Shown here one piece after another: positions 51,020-59,130 of a DNA stretch of 64,000 nucleotides (position 1 is its first letter; the number at the start of each line of letters is the position of its first letter). The stretch comes from Bacteroides fragilis. GTDB lineage: Bacteria; Bacillota; Clostridia; Lachnospirales; Lachnospiraceae. Under the pieces are notes generated by a model. It was not told the origin of the DNA. It made no database searches and worked only from the letters and a program-made list of their open reading frames with translations. The stretch spans positions 1 through 64,000 of the forward strand of contig JAMPFK010000015.1 of NCBI GenBank assembly GCA_023664485.1, in the 5' to 3' direction. A program made the position numbers and the translations under genes.

Positions 51020-52813
51020 TCATTTCTGAACAGGCGCGGTCGCTTTCTCCAGCCAGTCCCGCTCTTCCTCGTTCAAATAAGGGCTCACTTTTTCATAAAC
51101 GGCTTTATGATAGGCATTCAGCCGCTGAATATCCACTTCCTGCATATAGGAAGGTTCAATGGCGCAAAGGTCGATCGGCACATAGGTCAGCGTATCAAAA
51201 TACATGAACTGGCCGTCTCCGTTCTTTTCCCCGTTCTTAGCCACGATAATATTCTCCGTGCGGATGCCGTGGCTTCCTTCCTTATATACGCCCGGCTCAT
51301 TGGAAATGACCATGCCGGCCTCGATAACGGCCTCTTTCATCGTATCCGTGTACCGCCATCTGATATTCTGCGGGCCTTCGTGAACATTCAAAATATAGCC
51401 GACGCCGTGCCCGGTACCGCATTTATAATCGATGTTCAGATTCCAGACAGCCTCTCTTGCCAGAATATCCAGATTTCTGCCCGTACATCCATACAAAAAT
51501 CTGGCCGCCGTAAGCCGGAGCATACCGACCGCTACCGCCGTAAAGTGTTTTTTAATCTCATCGCTGATCTCGCCGAGCACGATCGTCCTCGTCACATCCG
51601 TCGTACCGCCCATATACTGGCCGCCGGAATCCACGAGAAGCATTCCCTCGGCTTTCAACTCTTTATTATCCGTCTCGGTCGCTTCATAATGCATCATCGC
51701 CGCATTTTCTTTATAGCCGCTGATCGTCGGAAAAGATAAATCAAGAAAGCCGTCGGCTTCTCTTCTCAGGTTATCCAGATACATTGCCGCCGAATATTCG
51801 TTCATCGGTATTTTGCCGATATTGGTCTTCAGCCAGTAAATAAATTTTGTCAGCGCGGCGCTGTCCTTCAGATATACTTCTTCCATATGGGACAACTCCA
51901 CCGGATTCTTTACCGCTTTCAGTTTTTCAGTCGGATTGGCATCCGCTGCGAGCTCCGTCTGCTCCCGCAGGATCCGGTACAGCGCATAGCTGGCATTGTC
52001 TTCGTCGAACAATACTTTTTCCGCCGTTACCGTTCTTAGGAACGGTGTGATCTCATCATAATCCTTTAATGTAATTCCATATTTTGCAGCATAGGCGCGA
52101 AGCTCGCCGCTGACCGCTTTATCCTGAAGGAACAGCCAGGCTTCGGTCATCGTAAAAAAGCCATAGGATAAGGCTACCGGATTGTAAGCGACATCTTTTC
52201 CACGGATATTCAAAAGCCACATCAGATCATCCAGCTTCGCAAGCAGGTGTGCCGTACAATTCTGTTCCTTCATTTTTTCCCTGACCTGCGCGATCTTCTG
52301 CGCCGCGCTCAGGCCGCAGATCTCTTCGGGAAGCACCGAAACGGGATTCCCCGGCATCTCTGGTCTGTCCTCCCATAAATCGCCCGCAATATCCTTTTCA
52401 TAGCGGAATACGATTTTTTTGTCCTGCAGGGCCTTTTCCAGCTTTTTGCCGTAAGAAGCGGTAACGACCCTTCCGTCAAAGCCAAGCGCCTCTTTTTCCC
52501 GCATATGCTGCGCGAGATATTCCGGAATCGTCGGCACGCCCTCTTCCTGCATCCGGAACAGCTTGATGCCGCTTCCGCTCAATTCTTTTTCCGCCTGGAT
52601 AAAATACCGCCCGTCCGTCCAGAGGCCCGCTTCCGTCCGTCCAACGACCAGCGAACCGTTAGAACCCGTAAAACCGGAAAAATATTCCCGCAACTTAAAA
52701 AAATCACTGACATACTCCGAATTATGATAATCCGCCGTCGGAATCAGATAGTAATCTATCTTCTCTTCCTCCATCTTTTCCTGCAGCATTTTGATTCTTT
52801 CTTTTACTTCCAT
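51020..52813 (-). CDS. M24 family aminopeptidase P
   Basis: This Mn/Zn aminopeptidase removes residues ahead of proline. It has 597 residues. Two creatinase N-terminal-like domains (1-300) precede the M24 fold with the metal ligands in VDSGGQYMGGTTDVTRT (two Asp), GTGHGVGYILNVHEGP (His), ISNEPGVY (Glu) and IRTENIIV (Glu). A C-terminal extension ends the protein, as in the long eukaryote-like form. It starts at ATG 52813, one base before the end of deoC. Confidence 0.95.
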   Translation of the reverse strand: MEVKERIKMLQEKMEEEKIDYYLIPTADYHNSEYVSDFFKLREYFSGFTGSNGSLVVGRTEAGLWTDGRYFIQAEKELSGSGIKLFRMQEEGVPTIPEYLAQHMREKEALGFDGRVVTASYGKKLEKALQDKKIVFRYEKDIAGDLWEDRPEMPGNPVSVLPEEICGLSAAQKIAQVREKMKEQNCTAHLLAKLDDLMWLLNIRGKDVAYNPVALSYGFFTMTEAWLFLQDKAVSGELRAYAAKYGITLKDYDEITPFLRTVTAEKVLFDEDNASYALYRILREQTELAADANPTEKLKAVKNPVELSHMEEVYLKDSAALTKFIYWLKTNIGKIPMNEYSAAMYLDNLRREADGFLDLSFPTISGYKENAAMMHYEATETDNKELKAEGMLLVDSGGQYMGGTTDVTRTIVLGEISDEIKKHFTAVAVGMLRLTAARFLYGCTGRNLDILAREAVWNLNIDYKCGTGHGVGYILNVHEGPQNIRWRYTDTMKEAVIEAGMVISNEPGVYKEGSHGIRTENIIVAKNGEKNGDGQFMYFDTLTYVPIDLCAIEPSYMQEVDIQRLNAYHKAVYEKVSPYLNEEERDWLEKATAPVQK

Positions 52814-52814
52814 G

Positions 52815-53474
52815 TTACCGTCCCTCCCTGCTCTTTATGATACCGACCGCTCTGGAGGTGCCGATTCTGCCGCACCCTGCTTCCAGGAACGCTTCCATTT
52901 CTTCTAGCGTGGAAATGCCGCCCGCCGCTTTGATCTTCACATCCGGCCCGATATGCTGTTTCATCAGGCGGACGTCTTCGAGCGTCGCCCCGCCTGTGCC
53001 AAATCCGGTAGAGGTTTTGATATAATCCGCCTTTGCATTCGTCACCGCACGGCACATGGCGATTTTTTCTTCCTCTGTCAGATAACAGGTCTCGATGATC
53101 ACTTTTAAGACACGGCCCCTGCATGCTTCTTTTACCGCACGGATTTCCGCTTCCGCTTTATCGTAAAGCCTGTTCTTGACATCGCCGATATTGATGACCA
53201 TATCGATTTCATCAGCGCCATCCCTTACCGCCTGTTCCGTCTCCGCTGCTTTGGCCGCCGTTGTCTGGTAACCGAGCGGAAAGCCGATCACGGTACAGAT
53301 TTTCAGTTCGCTGCCGTAAGTATCATGAATCCTTTTCACATAGGAAGGCGGCACACAGACGGAAGCCGTCTGATACAGGATCGCGTCATCGCACAGCTCC
53401 ACAATATCCTCCCAGGCCGCGAACGCCTTCAGCAGCGTATGATCCACATGTTTCAATATTTCCTGAATATTCAT
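52815..53474 (-). CDS. deoC: Deoxyribose-phosphate aldolase
   Basis: DeoC splits 2-deoxyribose 5-phosphate into acetaldehyde and glyceraldehyde 3-phosphate in nucleoside breakdown. It has 219 residues. The Schiff-base lysine is K153 in DYIKTSTGFGT. Other active-site text is DMVINIG (D91), LKVIIETC and KAAGGIST with the second Lys. The start MNIQEILKHVDHTLL is typical. No other deo gene is adjacent. Confidence 0.97.
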   Translation of the reverse strand: MNIQEILKHVDHTLLKAFAAWEDIVELCDDAILYQTASVCVPPSYVKRIHDTYGSELKICTVIGFPLGYQTTAAKAAETEQAVRDGADEIDMVINIGDVKNRLYDKAEAEIRAVKEACRGRVLKVIIETCYLTEEEKIAMCRAVTNAKADYIKTSTGFGTGGATLEDVRLMKQHIGPDVKIKAAGGISTLEEMEAFLEAGCGRIGTSRAVGIIKSREGR

Positions 53475-53513
53475 TCCTTATAATATCCTTTCCTTATAAA
53501 TGAAATTGATACA

Positions 53514-53619
53514 TCTATAGTTAGCGACATTAGAAATTGCCTTTTCGGACTTGTAAAAGCTTACCTATATGGCTTTTGCAAGAGCCGGAAAGAGCAATTT
53601 GTTATGCCGCTTACTATAA
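53514..53619. repeat. Long imperfect palindrome (MITE-like or structured repeat)
   Basis: The left arm 53516-53560 (TATAGTTAGCGACATTAGAA and on to AAAAGC) pairs with the right arm 53573-53619 (GCTTTTGCAAGAGCCGG and on to CTTACTATA), with about 12 bases of loop. The pairing covers nearly the whole 104 bases with scattered mismatches. The left arm is repeated once more at 29219-29254. It has no coding content, so it is a short palindromic mobile repeat or a strong RNA hairpin. Confidence 0.75.
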
Positions 53620-53734
53620 TATATTAATACCTTTTCGCTTCCTTCGCAACCTCATTCAAATTGTGTAATATGTTAAAACTTTCTAAAATTTTCAAACATT
53701 ATTTTTTTGGAGGGATTTTCATGCTATAATAAAT

Positions 53735-53962
53735 GTAAGTTGTCAATTCTACTCTCTATATATTGCCAGGTATTGTTTGACAACTAACATTGTAAGTTGT
53801 CAATCCTGCTCTATGTATATTGCCGGGTATTGTTTGACAACTAACATTGTAAGTTGTCAATCCTGCTCTATGTATATTGCCGGGTATTGTTTGACAACTA
53901 ACATTGTAAGTTGTCAATTCTGCTCTATGTATATTGCCGGGTATTGTTTGACAACTTATGTC
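53735..53962 (+). repeat. Four tandem 57-bp repeats before citrate synthase
   Basis: The units start at 53735, 53792, 53849 and 53906, period 57 bp, with only a few differences, more in the first and last units. Each unit begins GTAAGTTGTCAA and ends near TTTGACAACTAACATT, so AGTTGTCAA and TTTGACAACT form an inverted repeat within the unit. TATAAT (53725-53730) lies directly before the array. The array sits 105 bases before the gltA-like ATG, so the RNA could form four successive hairpins. There are no unique spacers, so it is not CRISPR. Confidence 0.9.
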
Positions 53963-54066
53963 ATAAGAATCGTAAACGGTTCTTGCAATACCCATCAGGA
54001 TATTCTCTGATAACTTATATCTATCATGTCACACATTCACCACTATTTTGAAAGGAGGCCTATCTC

Positions 54067-55440
54067 ATGTATACCATGGATCATAACAGCTATTCGGAAA
54101 TTACACCCGAAATATTCCGCCTCGCTAATATGGGCAAGGAGGCGGATATCATCGATACGGAACTGTTCACGAAATACGACGTGAAACGCGGACTGCGCGA
54201 TCTGAATGGAAAAGGTGTTCTGGCCGGGCTCACGCATATCTCTGATGTGCGGGCGAACAAAATTGTAGACGGCGTTCAGGTTCCCACCCACGGACGGCTC
54301 TTTTACAGGGGCTATGATGTCAAAGACCTCGTAAACGGTTTCGATAAGAACAGCAATTTCGGATACGAAGAAGTCACTTATTTACTGCTTTTCAACAAGC
54401 TTCCGGATGCAAAGGAACTGGAAACGTTCAAATCGCTCTTAGCCGGCTATCGTTCTCTTCCGACCAGTTTCGTGCGCGATATTATCATGAAGGCGCCGAG
54501 CAACGATATGATGAATACCCTGGCGAGAAGCGTTCTGACGCTGTACTCTTACGATGACAGGGCAGACGACACTTCCCTTCCGAACGTGCTCAGACAATGT
54601 TTACAGCTCATCAGTCTCTTTCCCATGCTTTCTATCTACGGATATCAGGCATACAGCCACTATCACGATGGGAAAAGTTTATTTATTCACCAGCCTATTG
54701 CGGAATTATCCACGGCGGAGAATATTTTACATATTCTGCGGCCTGACAGTAAATATACGCCGCTGGAAGCGAAGATTCTCGATATCGCCCTCGTCCTTCA
54801 TATGGAACATGGCGGCGGCAACAATTCCACTTTTACGACCCATGTCGTCACCTCTTCCCTGACCGATACCTATTCGGTCATCGCGGCGGCAATCGGTTCC
54901 TTAAAAGGGCCGCGGCACGGCGGGGCCAACATCAAGGTCGTTCAGATGTTCGACGATATGAAGCATCAGGTCGCGGACTGGACGGACGAGGAACAGGTCA
55001 GCAATTACCTCGCGAAACTGCTGCATAAGGACGCGTTTGACCATGCCGGGCTCATTTACGGCGTCGGCCACGCCGTTTATTCCAAATCGGACCCAAGAGC
55101 CGTTATCTTCAAATCCTTCGTAGAAAAACTGTCCGAGGAAAAAGGGCTTCAGGAAGAATTTGCGCTCTACTCCCTTGTAGAACGTCTGGCTCCCGAAGTC
55201 ATCGCCAAAGAACGGCAGATCTATAAGGGCGTCAGCATCAACGTAGACTTCTATTCCGGCTTCGTTTACCGGATGTTAAATCTTCCGCTGGAACTGTATA
55301 CGCCGATTTTTGCGATTGCGAGAATCGCCGGATGGAGCGCGCACCGGATGGAAGAGCTTGCAAACAACGGAAAGATCATCCGTCCCGCCTACAAAGCGAT
55401 CAGCGAGGACAAAACCTACATTCCGATGGAAAACCGCTGA
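54067..55440 (+). CDS. Citrate synthase
   Basis: The enzyme condenses oxaloacetate and acetyl-CoA into citrate, in anaerobes mainly for glutamate synthesis. It has 457 residues. The catalytic residues are in LHMEHGGGNNST (His), YGVGHAVYSKSDPRA (His) and INVDFYSGFVY (Asp). GRLFYRGYD near residue 77 is typical. It starts at ATG 54067 after GAAAGGAGG. A start at the next Met (MDHNSY) is possible. The 4 x 57-bp repeat upstream probably affects its expression. No aconitase or isocitrate dehydrogenase gene adjoins it. Confidence 0.95.
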   Translation: MYTMDHNSYSEITPEIFRLANMGKEADIIDTELFTKYDVKRGLRDLNGKGVLAGLTHISDVRANKIVDGVQVPTHGRLFYRGYDVKDLVNGFDKNSNFGYEEVTYLLLFNKLPDAKELETFKSLLAGYRSLPTSFVRDIIMKAPSNDMMNTLARSVLTLYSYDDRADDTSLPNVLRQCLQLISLFPMLSIYGYQAYSHYHDGKSLFIHQPIAELSTAENILHILRPDSKYTPLEAKILDIALVLHMEHGGGNNSTFTTHVVTSSLTDTYSVIAAAIGSLKGPRHGGANIKVVQMFDDMKHQVADWTDEEQVSNYLAKLLHKDAFDHAGLIYGVGHAVYSKSDPRAVIFKSFVEKLSEEKGLQEEFALYSLVERLAPEVIAKERQIYKGVSINVDFYSGFVYRMLNLPLELYTPIFAIARIAGWSAHRMEELANNGKIIRPAYKAISEDKTYIPMENR

Positions 55441-55469
55441 GAAATACGGAAAGCAGCGAAAAACAAAAA

Positions 55470-55550
55470 GCAGAATGGCTCGCTAGAGACATTCTGCCGG
55501 GAATGACTCAGATTTTCTCAGGCGGCGCTTTTTCACGCCTTAGAAAATCT
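55470..55550. terminator. Two terminator hairpins between convergent genes
   Basis: GCAGAATG/CATTCTGC (55470-55497) and AGATTTTCTCAGGCG with CGCCTTAGAAAATCT (55510-55550) lie between the citrate synthase stop and the convergent gene that ends at 55561. The second stem is long and can serve both directions. Confidence 0.7.
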
Positions 55551-55560
55551 TCATTACCTC

Positions 55561-55908
55561 CTAGCGGGGATACTTCAAAAACTTTTTCAGCGCCTTATTG
55601 ATAAATACCGCATAGACCACGATTGCCGCCGCAAAAGCACAGCTCGAAACAGCCGCGATAATGGACGACTGTGCGGTAATGTCATTTACGATATTCGCGA
55701 CGCCGGCAAGCATAATGACCGCGCCGATGATAATCAGCTTTAAATACAGATAATTGATGAATCCCTCTTTATCGCGCAGCGCGCTCTCATCTGCCCCTTT
55801 ATTCATGACAACGTTGTTAACGATCTTCCCTTTCGTTTTCATGACGATTCCGGTATATACCAGATATCCTCCGCCGATGATACATAATAAATCAATGAAA
55901 TTGTACAC
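55561..55908 (-). CDS. Unknown small membrane protein
   Basis: The protein has 115 residues and three hydrophobic segments (about 5-23, 55-75 and 82-103). A short charged loop, NKGADESALRDKEG, lies after the first helix and a basic tail at the C-terminus. It is 41 bases downstream of thrC on the same strand. No known function. Confidence 0.8.
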   Translation of the reverse strand: MYNFIDLLCIIGGGYLVYTGIVMKTKGKIVNNVVMNKGADESALRDKEGFINYLYLKLIIIGAVIMLAGVANIVNDITAQSSIIAAVSSCAFAAAIVVYAVFINKALKKFLKYPR

Positions 55909-55949
55909 TGCTAATCCTGCTCCTTTCTCCTTATCCTCTGTCTGGGCAT

Positions 55950-57440
55950 TTATGAAATGCCCAAAATCTTCTCTACCGCCTGTTTCATTTCATCTTTCTC
56001 ACAGACCATATCATGTACGACCGGCGCCGTCCGGATCTCCTCGATCGCATTCGGCACCTCTACCCTGGCCAGCGCGGAAAGCTCATCGACCAGTTCCAAA
56101 TCCGTCATACTGTCATATCTGGAATCGATCGCATTCATAACACTTCTCGTAAACTTGAACGGACTCGCCGTCGATGCGATGACCGTCTTCCGTTCATCCC
56201 CCGTCTCTTCCTTATATTTCTGACAGACTGCGCTCGCGACTGCCGTATGAGTATCGATTACATAGCCCGTTTTTTCATACAATTGCCTGATTCTGGCCGC
56301 GGTCTCCTGCCCGCTCGCATAATTTCCATAAAAATCCGCCAGCCGTCCGCTCATTTCCTCTGTGATCCGATACTGTCCGGTCCGCGACAGGGCTTCCATT
56401 AATTCCGCATTTTTCTTCGCGTCGTCTCCGGCGATCCGGTAAATCAGGCGTTCCAGATTGCTCGAAATCAAAATATCCATGGAAGGCGAGCTTGTCAGCA
56501 TAAATTCCCGGTTCCGGTCATAGCTTCCGGTACGGAAAAAATCATACAGCACTTTGTTTTCATTGGACGCACAGATCAGCTTCGCGATCGGCACGCCCAT
56601 ATTTTTGGCATAAAAAGCGGCCAGGATATTGCCAAAATTCCCGGTCGGAACGACCACATTGATCTCTTCCCCATCCGTTATTTTTTCATTCTGCAGAAGC
56701 TTTGCATAAGCGTATACATAATACACGATCTGCGGCACGAGGCGGCCGATATTGATAGAGTTGGCGGAGGAAAAACGGAAACCCTTCCGAAGCATGATCC
56801 GCTCCAGCTCCTTATCGGCAAAAAGCTTTTTCACGCCGGTCTGGGCATCATCGAAATTCCCGTGGATTCCGATCACAAAAGTATTCTTTCCCTTCTGCGT
56901 TACCATCTGCTTTTCCTGAATCGGGCTTACGCCGTTTTTGGGATAAAAGACGATGATCTTCGTTCCCTCCACATCCGCAAAACCTGCAAGCGCCGCTTTT
57001 CCGGTATCTCCTGAGGTAGCTGTTAAAATAACGATTTCCTCTTTCACATGATTTTTCTTCGCCGACACGGTCATCAGATGCGGCAGGATCGACAGCGCCA
57101 TATCCTTAAATGCGATCGTCGCACCGTGGAACAGCTCCAGATAATAAGCATTATCAGCCTCTACGAGCGGCGCGATTTCTTCCACATCGAATTTGGAATC
57201 ATAAGCCCTGTCAATACAGCCCTTCAATTCCTCCTCCGTAAAATCGGTCAGGAACAGCTTCATGACCTCATAGGCGATCTCCTGATATTTCATACCCGCC
57301 AGTTCTTTTAAAGACCTGTCGAGAGGCGGAATCCGCTCCGGCACAAAAAGCCCGCCGTCCCCGGACAGTCCCTTTAGGACCGCCTGTGAAGCCGATACCT
57401 TCTTTTCCCCATTTCTCGTGCTCTTATACATAACTTCCAT
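55950..57440 (-). CDS. thrC: Threonine synthase
   Basis: This PLP enzyme converts O-phosphohomoserine to threonine. It has 496 residues, the long form of the family. The PLP lysine is in TIAFKDMALSILPHLM near residue 112. Phosphate-binding text includes TATSGDTGKAAL and PTGNFGNILAAFYAK. ATG 57440 lies about 105 bases after a strong promoter. No thrA or thrB is in the window. Confidence 0.96.
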   Translation of the reverse strand: MEVMYKSTRNGEKKVSASQAVLKGLSGDGGLFVPERIPPLDRSLKELAGMKYQEIAYEVMKLFLTDFTEEELKGCIDRAYDSKFDVEEIAPLVEADNAYYLELFHGATIAFKDMALSILPHLMTVSAKKNHVKEEIVILTATSGDTGKAALAGFADVEGTKIIVFYPKNGVSPIQEKQMVTQKGKNTFVIGIHGNFDDAQTGVKKLFADKELERIMLRKGFRFSSANSINIGRLVPQIVYYVYAYAKLLQNEKITDGEEINVVVPTGNFGNILAAFYAKNMGVPIAKLICASNENKVLYDFFRTGSYDRNREFMLTSSPSMDILISSNLERLIYRIAGDDAKKNAELMEALSRTGQYRITEEMSGRLADFYGNYASGQETAARIRQLYEKTGYVIDTHTAVASAVCQKYKEETGDERKTVIASTASPFKFTRSVMNAIDSRYDSMTDLELVDELSALARVEVPNAIEEIRTAPVVHDMVCEKDEMKQAVEKILGIS

Positions 57441-57546
57441 TTTATCTATATCCTTTCTTCTGTCTGTGGCTCCCGTCTTCTTCTTTCATCACTATGTATC
57501 TCTTCTCCCCATAATATCCATATCCTGCGTATGCGCATACAATTAG

Positions 57547-57575
57547 ATTATAACACTATCCTGCGGCCATGGCAA
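57547..57575 (-). promoter_or_regulatory. Promoter of thrC
   Basis: On the minus strand TTGCCA (57570-57575) and TATAAT (57547-57552) are exactly 17 bases apart, directly after the SleB-like gene stop. No leader attenuator or T-box was seen in the 105 bases before thrC. Confidence 0.8.
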
Positions 57576-57582
57576 TCTGGAT

Positions 57583-58227
57583 TTACAGGAAAAACTCGTG
57601 GTTTCCATAGGAAAAAAGTCTGGTCAGCTTCTGGTCGAACCACTTGATTTTCGTGGAATCCGCCTTCTGTCTGGCACAGAAATACAAGGCTCCCTGAGAG
57701 ATATCTTCCCCATAGAGCGCCCGCTCCACTGCTTCATAAGTTCCCTGGCTGACCGTAACATTCTGGAAACGCCCGTCCACCGTCGGACTGAACTGAGCCA
57801 CGCCCTGCTCCTTCTGCATGACCACCTCCGTCACCGTATCCGGAAAATTTTTACTGTTGACGCGGTTCAGCACAACGTTCGCCACGAGCAGTTTCCCATC
57901 GGAGTCCTCGCCCCCGGCTTCCGCCTCGACGATCCGCAGCAGCGCGTCGTAATCCTGTTCGGACAGATTGTATTTCATGGTCTTTTCCAGCACTTCATAA
58001 TCCACGACCCGCTGCCCGGACGCCACACAGGCGACTACCTCTAAAAAGCTCTTCCGGTCCTCTTCCTGAGCCACCGTCAGATATTCCATCCGAAACGCCT
58101 GCGTCGCCGCGATCCGGTTCAGTTTAAGCCCCTTTAAACACACCCATGCGGTAAAAAAAATCATACTCATCAAAAGTAACCTTGTCAGACACCTCTTATA
58201 CATATCATATTTCTCCTCAATTTCCAT
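57583..58227 (-). CDS. SleB/CwlJ-like cell wall hydrolase
   Basis: The protein has 214 residues with one N-terminal membrane segment (about 13-32). The C-terminal hydrolase-2 domain (about 90-214) has the catalytic Glu in RIVEAEAGGED, then VANVVLNRVNSKNFPDTVTEVV and FSPTVDGRF. SleB/CwlJ enzymes cut spore cortex or wall peptidoglycan. It may act in germination or vegetative wall turnover. It stands alone on its strand. Confidence 0.92.
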   Translation of the reverse strand: MEIEEKYDMYKRCLTRLLLMSMIFFTAWVCLKGLKLNRIAATQAFRMEYLTVAQEEDRKSFLEVVACVASGQRVVDYEVLEKTMKYNLSEQDYDALLRIVEAEAGGEDSDGKLLVANVVLNRVNSKNFPDTVTEVVMQKEQGVAQFSPTVDGRFQNVTVSQGTYEAVERALYGEDISQGALYFCARQKADSTKIKWFDQKLTRLFSYGNHEFFL

Positions 58228-58335
58228 CTATAACTTGTCTCTTAACATATCTGTAATATTTTATACAGAAATCCGGAAAAATATGTTATACTAATTCCAA
58301 TATTAAGAAATATCCCTAAAGATTGGAGATTTACG

Positions 58336-59130
58336 ATGCCGCAGTTACCCGGTGTTTATCAGGCAAAAAAGAAAAACGGCACAATTTATTACCGTTCTTC
58401 TTTAACTTATCGCGCAAAACATATCAGCCTTGGCGGCTATGACTCGATGGAGGCCGCGCACGAAGCCTATCTGCTCGCGAACCGCCTCCTTCGGGAGCGG
58501 TCCGTGACGATCGGCCATTATCATGCAGACTCCGTTCTTTTTTTTGAAAAATGGGTCTCCCTGATCAATTTCCGGGACAACGGCATTTATTTTTCCAACC
58601 CGATTTATATACGTCCCTCTTTTTTTTATTATTATTTTTCCCCCTCCCATTTTTTCATCTTCGACAGGGATGATTTGTTTTACTATTCCAATCACAAAAT
58701 TTCCTGCCGGGGCGGGCATTATTTCGTCGCCGATTACGGGATGCAGATCAACATCATGAACCGCTACGGCATCAAAAACTATGCCGTGCTGAATAAGGAC
58801 TATCGTTTCATCAATGGAAATACCAACGATTACCGCTATGAAAATATCGAAATCCTGAATGCCTACCACGGCGTTTCCTCTTTTTTCCAAAACGGCAGAC
58901 TCTTCTATAAGACAAAGATCCATATCAGAGGAAATTATACGGTGGGCGTCTATCAAACGGAGGAAGAGGCGGCCATCGCCTATAATAAGGCTATTGACTG
59001 CCTGAAAAAAGCCGGCGTAAAGAAAGCGTATACTCCAAATTACATGGAAAGTATGTCGCCTTCCGCTTACGCCGACCTTTACACCGCCGTTCATATCTCG
59101 CCCAGGATAACGCATTATCTGTCCGAATAA
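58336..59130 (+). CDS. AP2/HNH-derived protein without the HNH histidine
   Basis: The protein has 264 residues. Two AP2-like DNA-binding repeats frame it: YRSSLTYRAKHISLGGYDSM with EAAHEAYLLANRLL (20-55) and YKTKIHIRGNYTVGVYQTEEEA with AIAYNKAIDCLKKAG (about 193-233). Between them, DYRFINGNTNDYRYENIEIL matches the end of an HNH homing endonuclease (usually NHIDGNxxNNRxENLE), but the first catalytic histidine is replaced, so cutting is unlikely. It may be a domesticated DNA-binding protein. ATG 58336 follows TTGGAG. Its last 16 bases overlap the convergent GH25 gene. Confidence 0.72.
   Translation: MPQLPGVYQAKKKNGTIYYRSSLTYRAKHISLGGYDSMEAAHEAYLLANRLLRERSVTIGHYHADSVLFFEKWVSLINFRDNGIYFSNPIYIRPSFFYYYFSPSHFFIFDRDDLFYYSNHKISCRGGHYFVADYGMQINIMNRYGIKNYAVLNKDYRFINGNTNDYRYENIEILNAYHGVSSFFQNGRLFYKTKIHIRGNYTVGVYQTEEEAAIAYNKAIDCLKKAGVKKAYTPNYMESMSPSAYADLYTAVHISPRITHYLSE

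Noticed and set aside
53735..53995. Reading frames on both strands encoding tandem repeated peptides, and a possible CRISPR array
   Set aside because: The frames are by-products of a 57-bp repeat, which is divisible by three, and have no ribosome site. Units are directly adjacent with no unique spacers and no cas genes are near.
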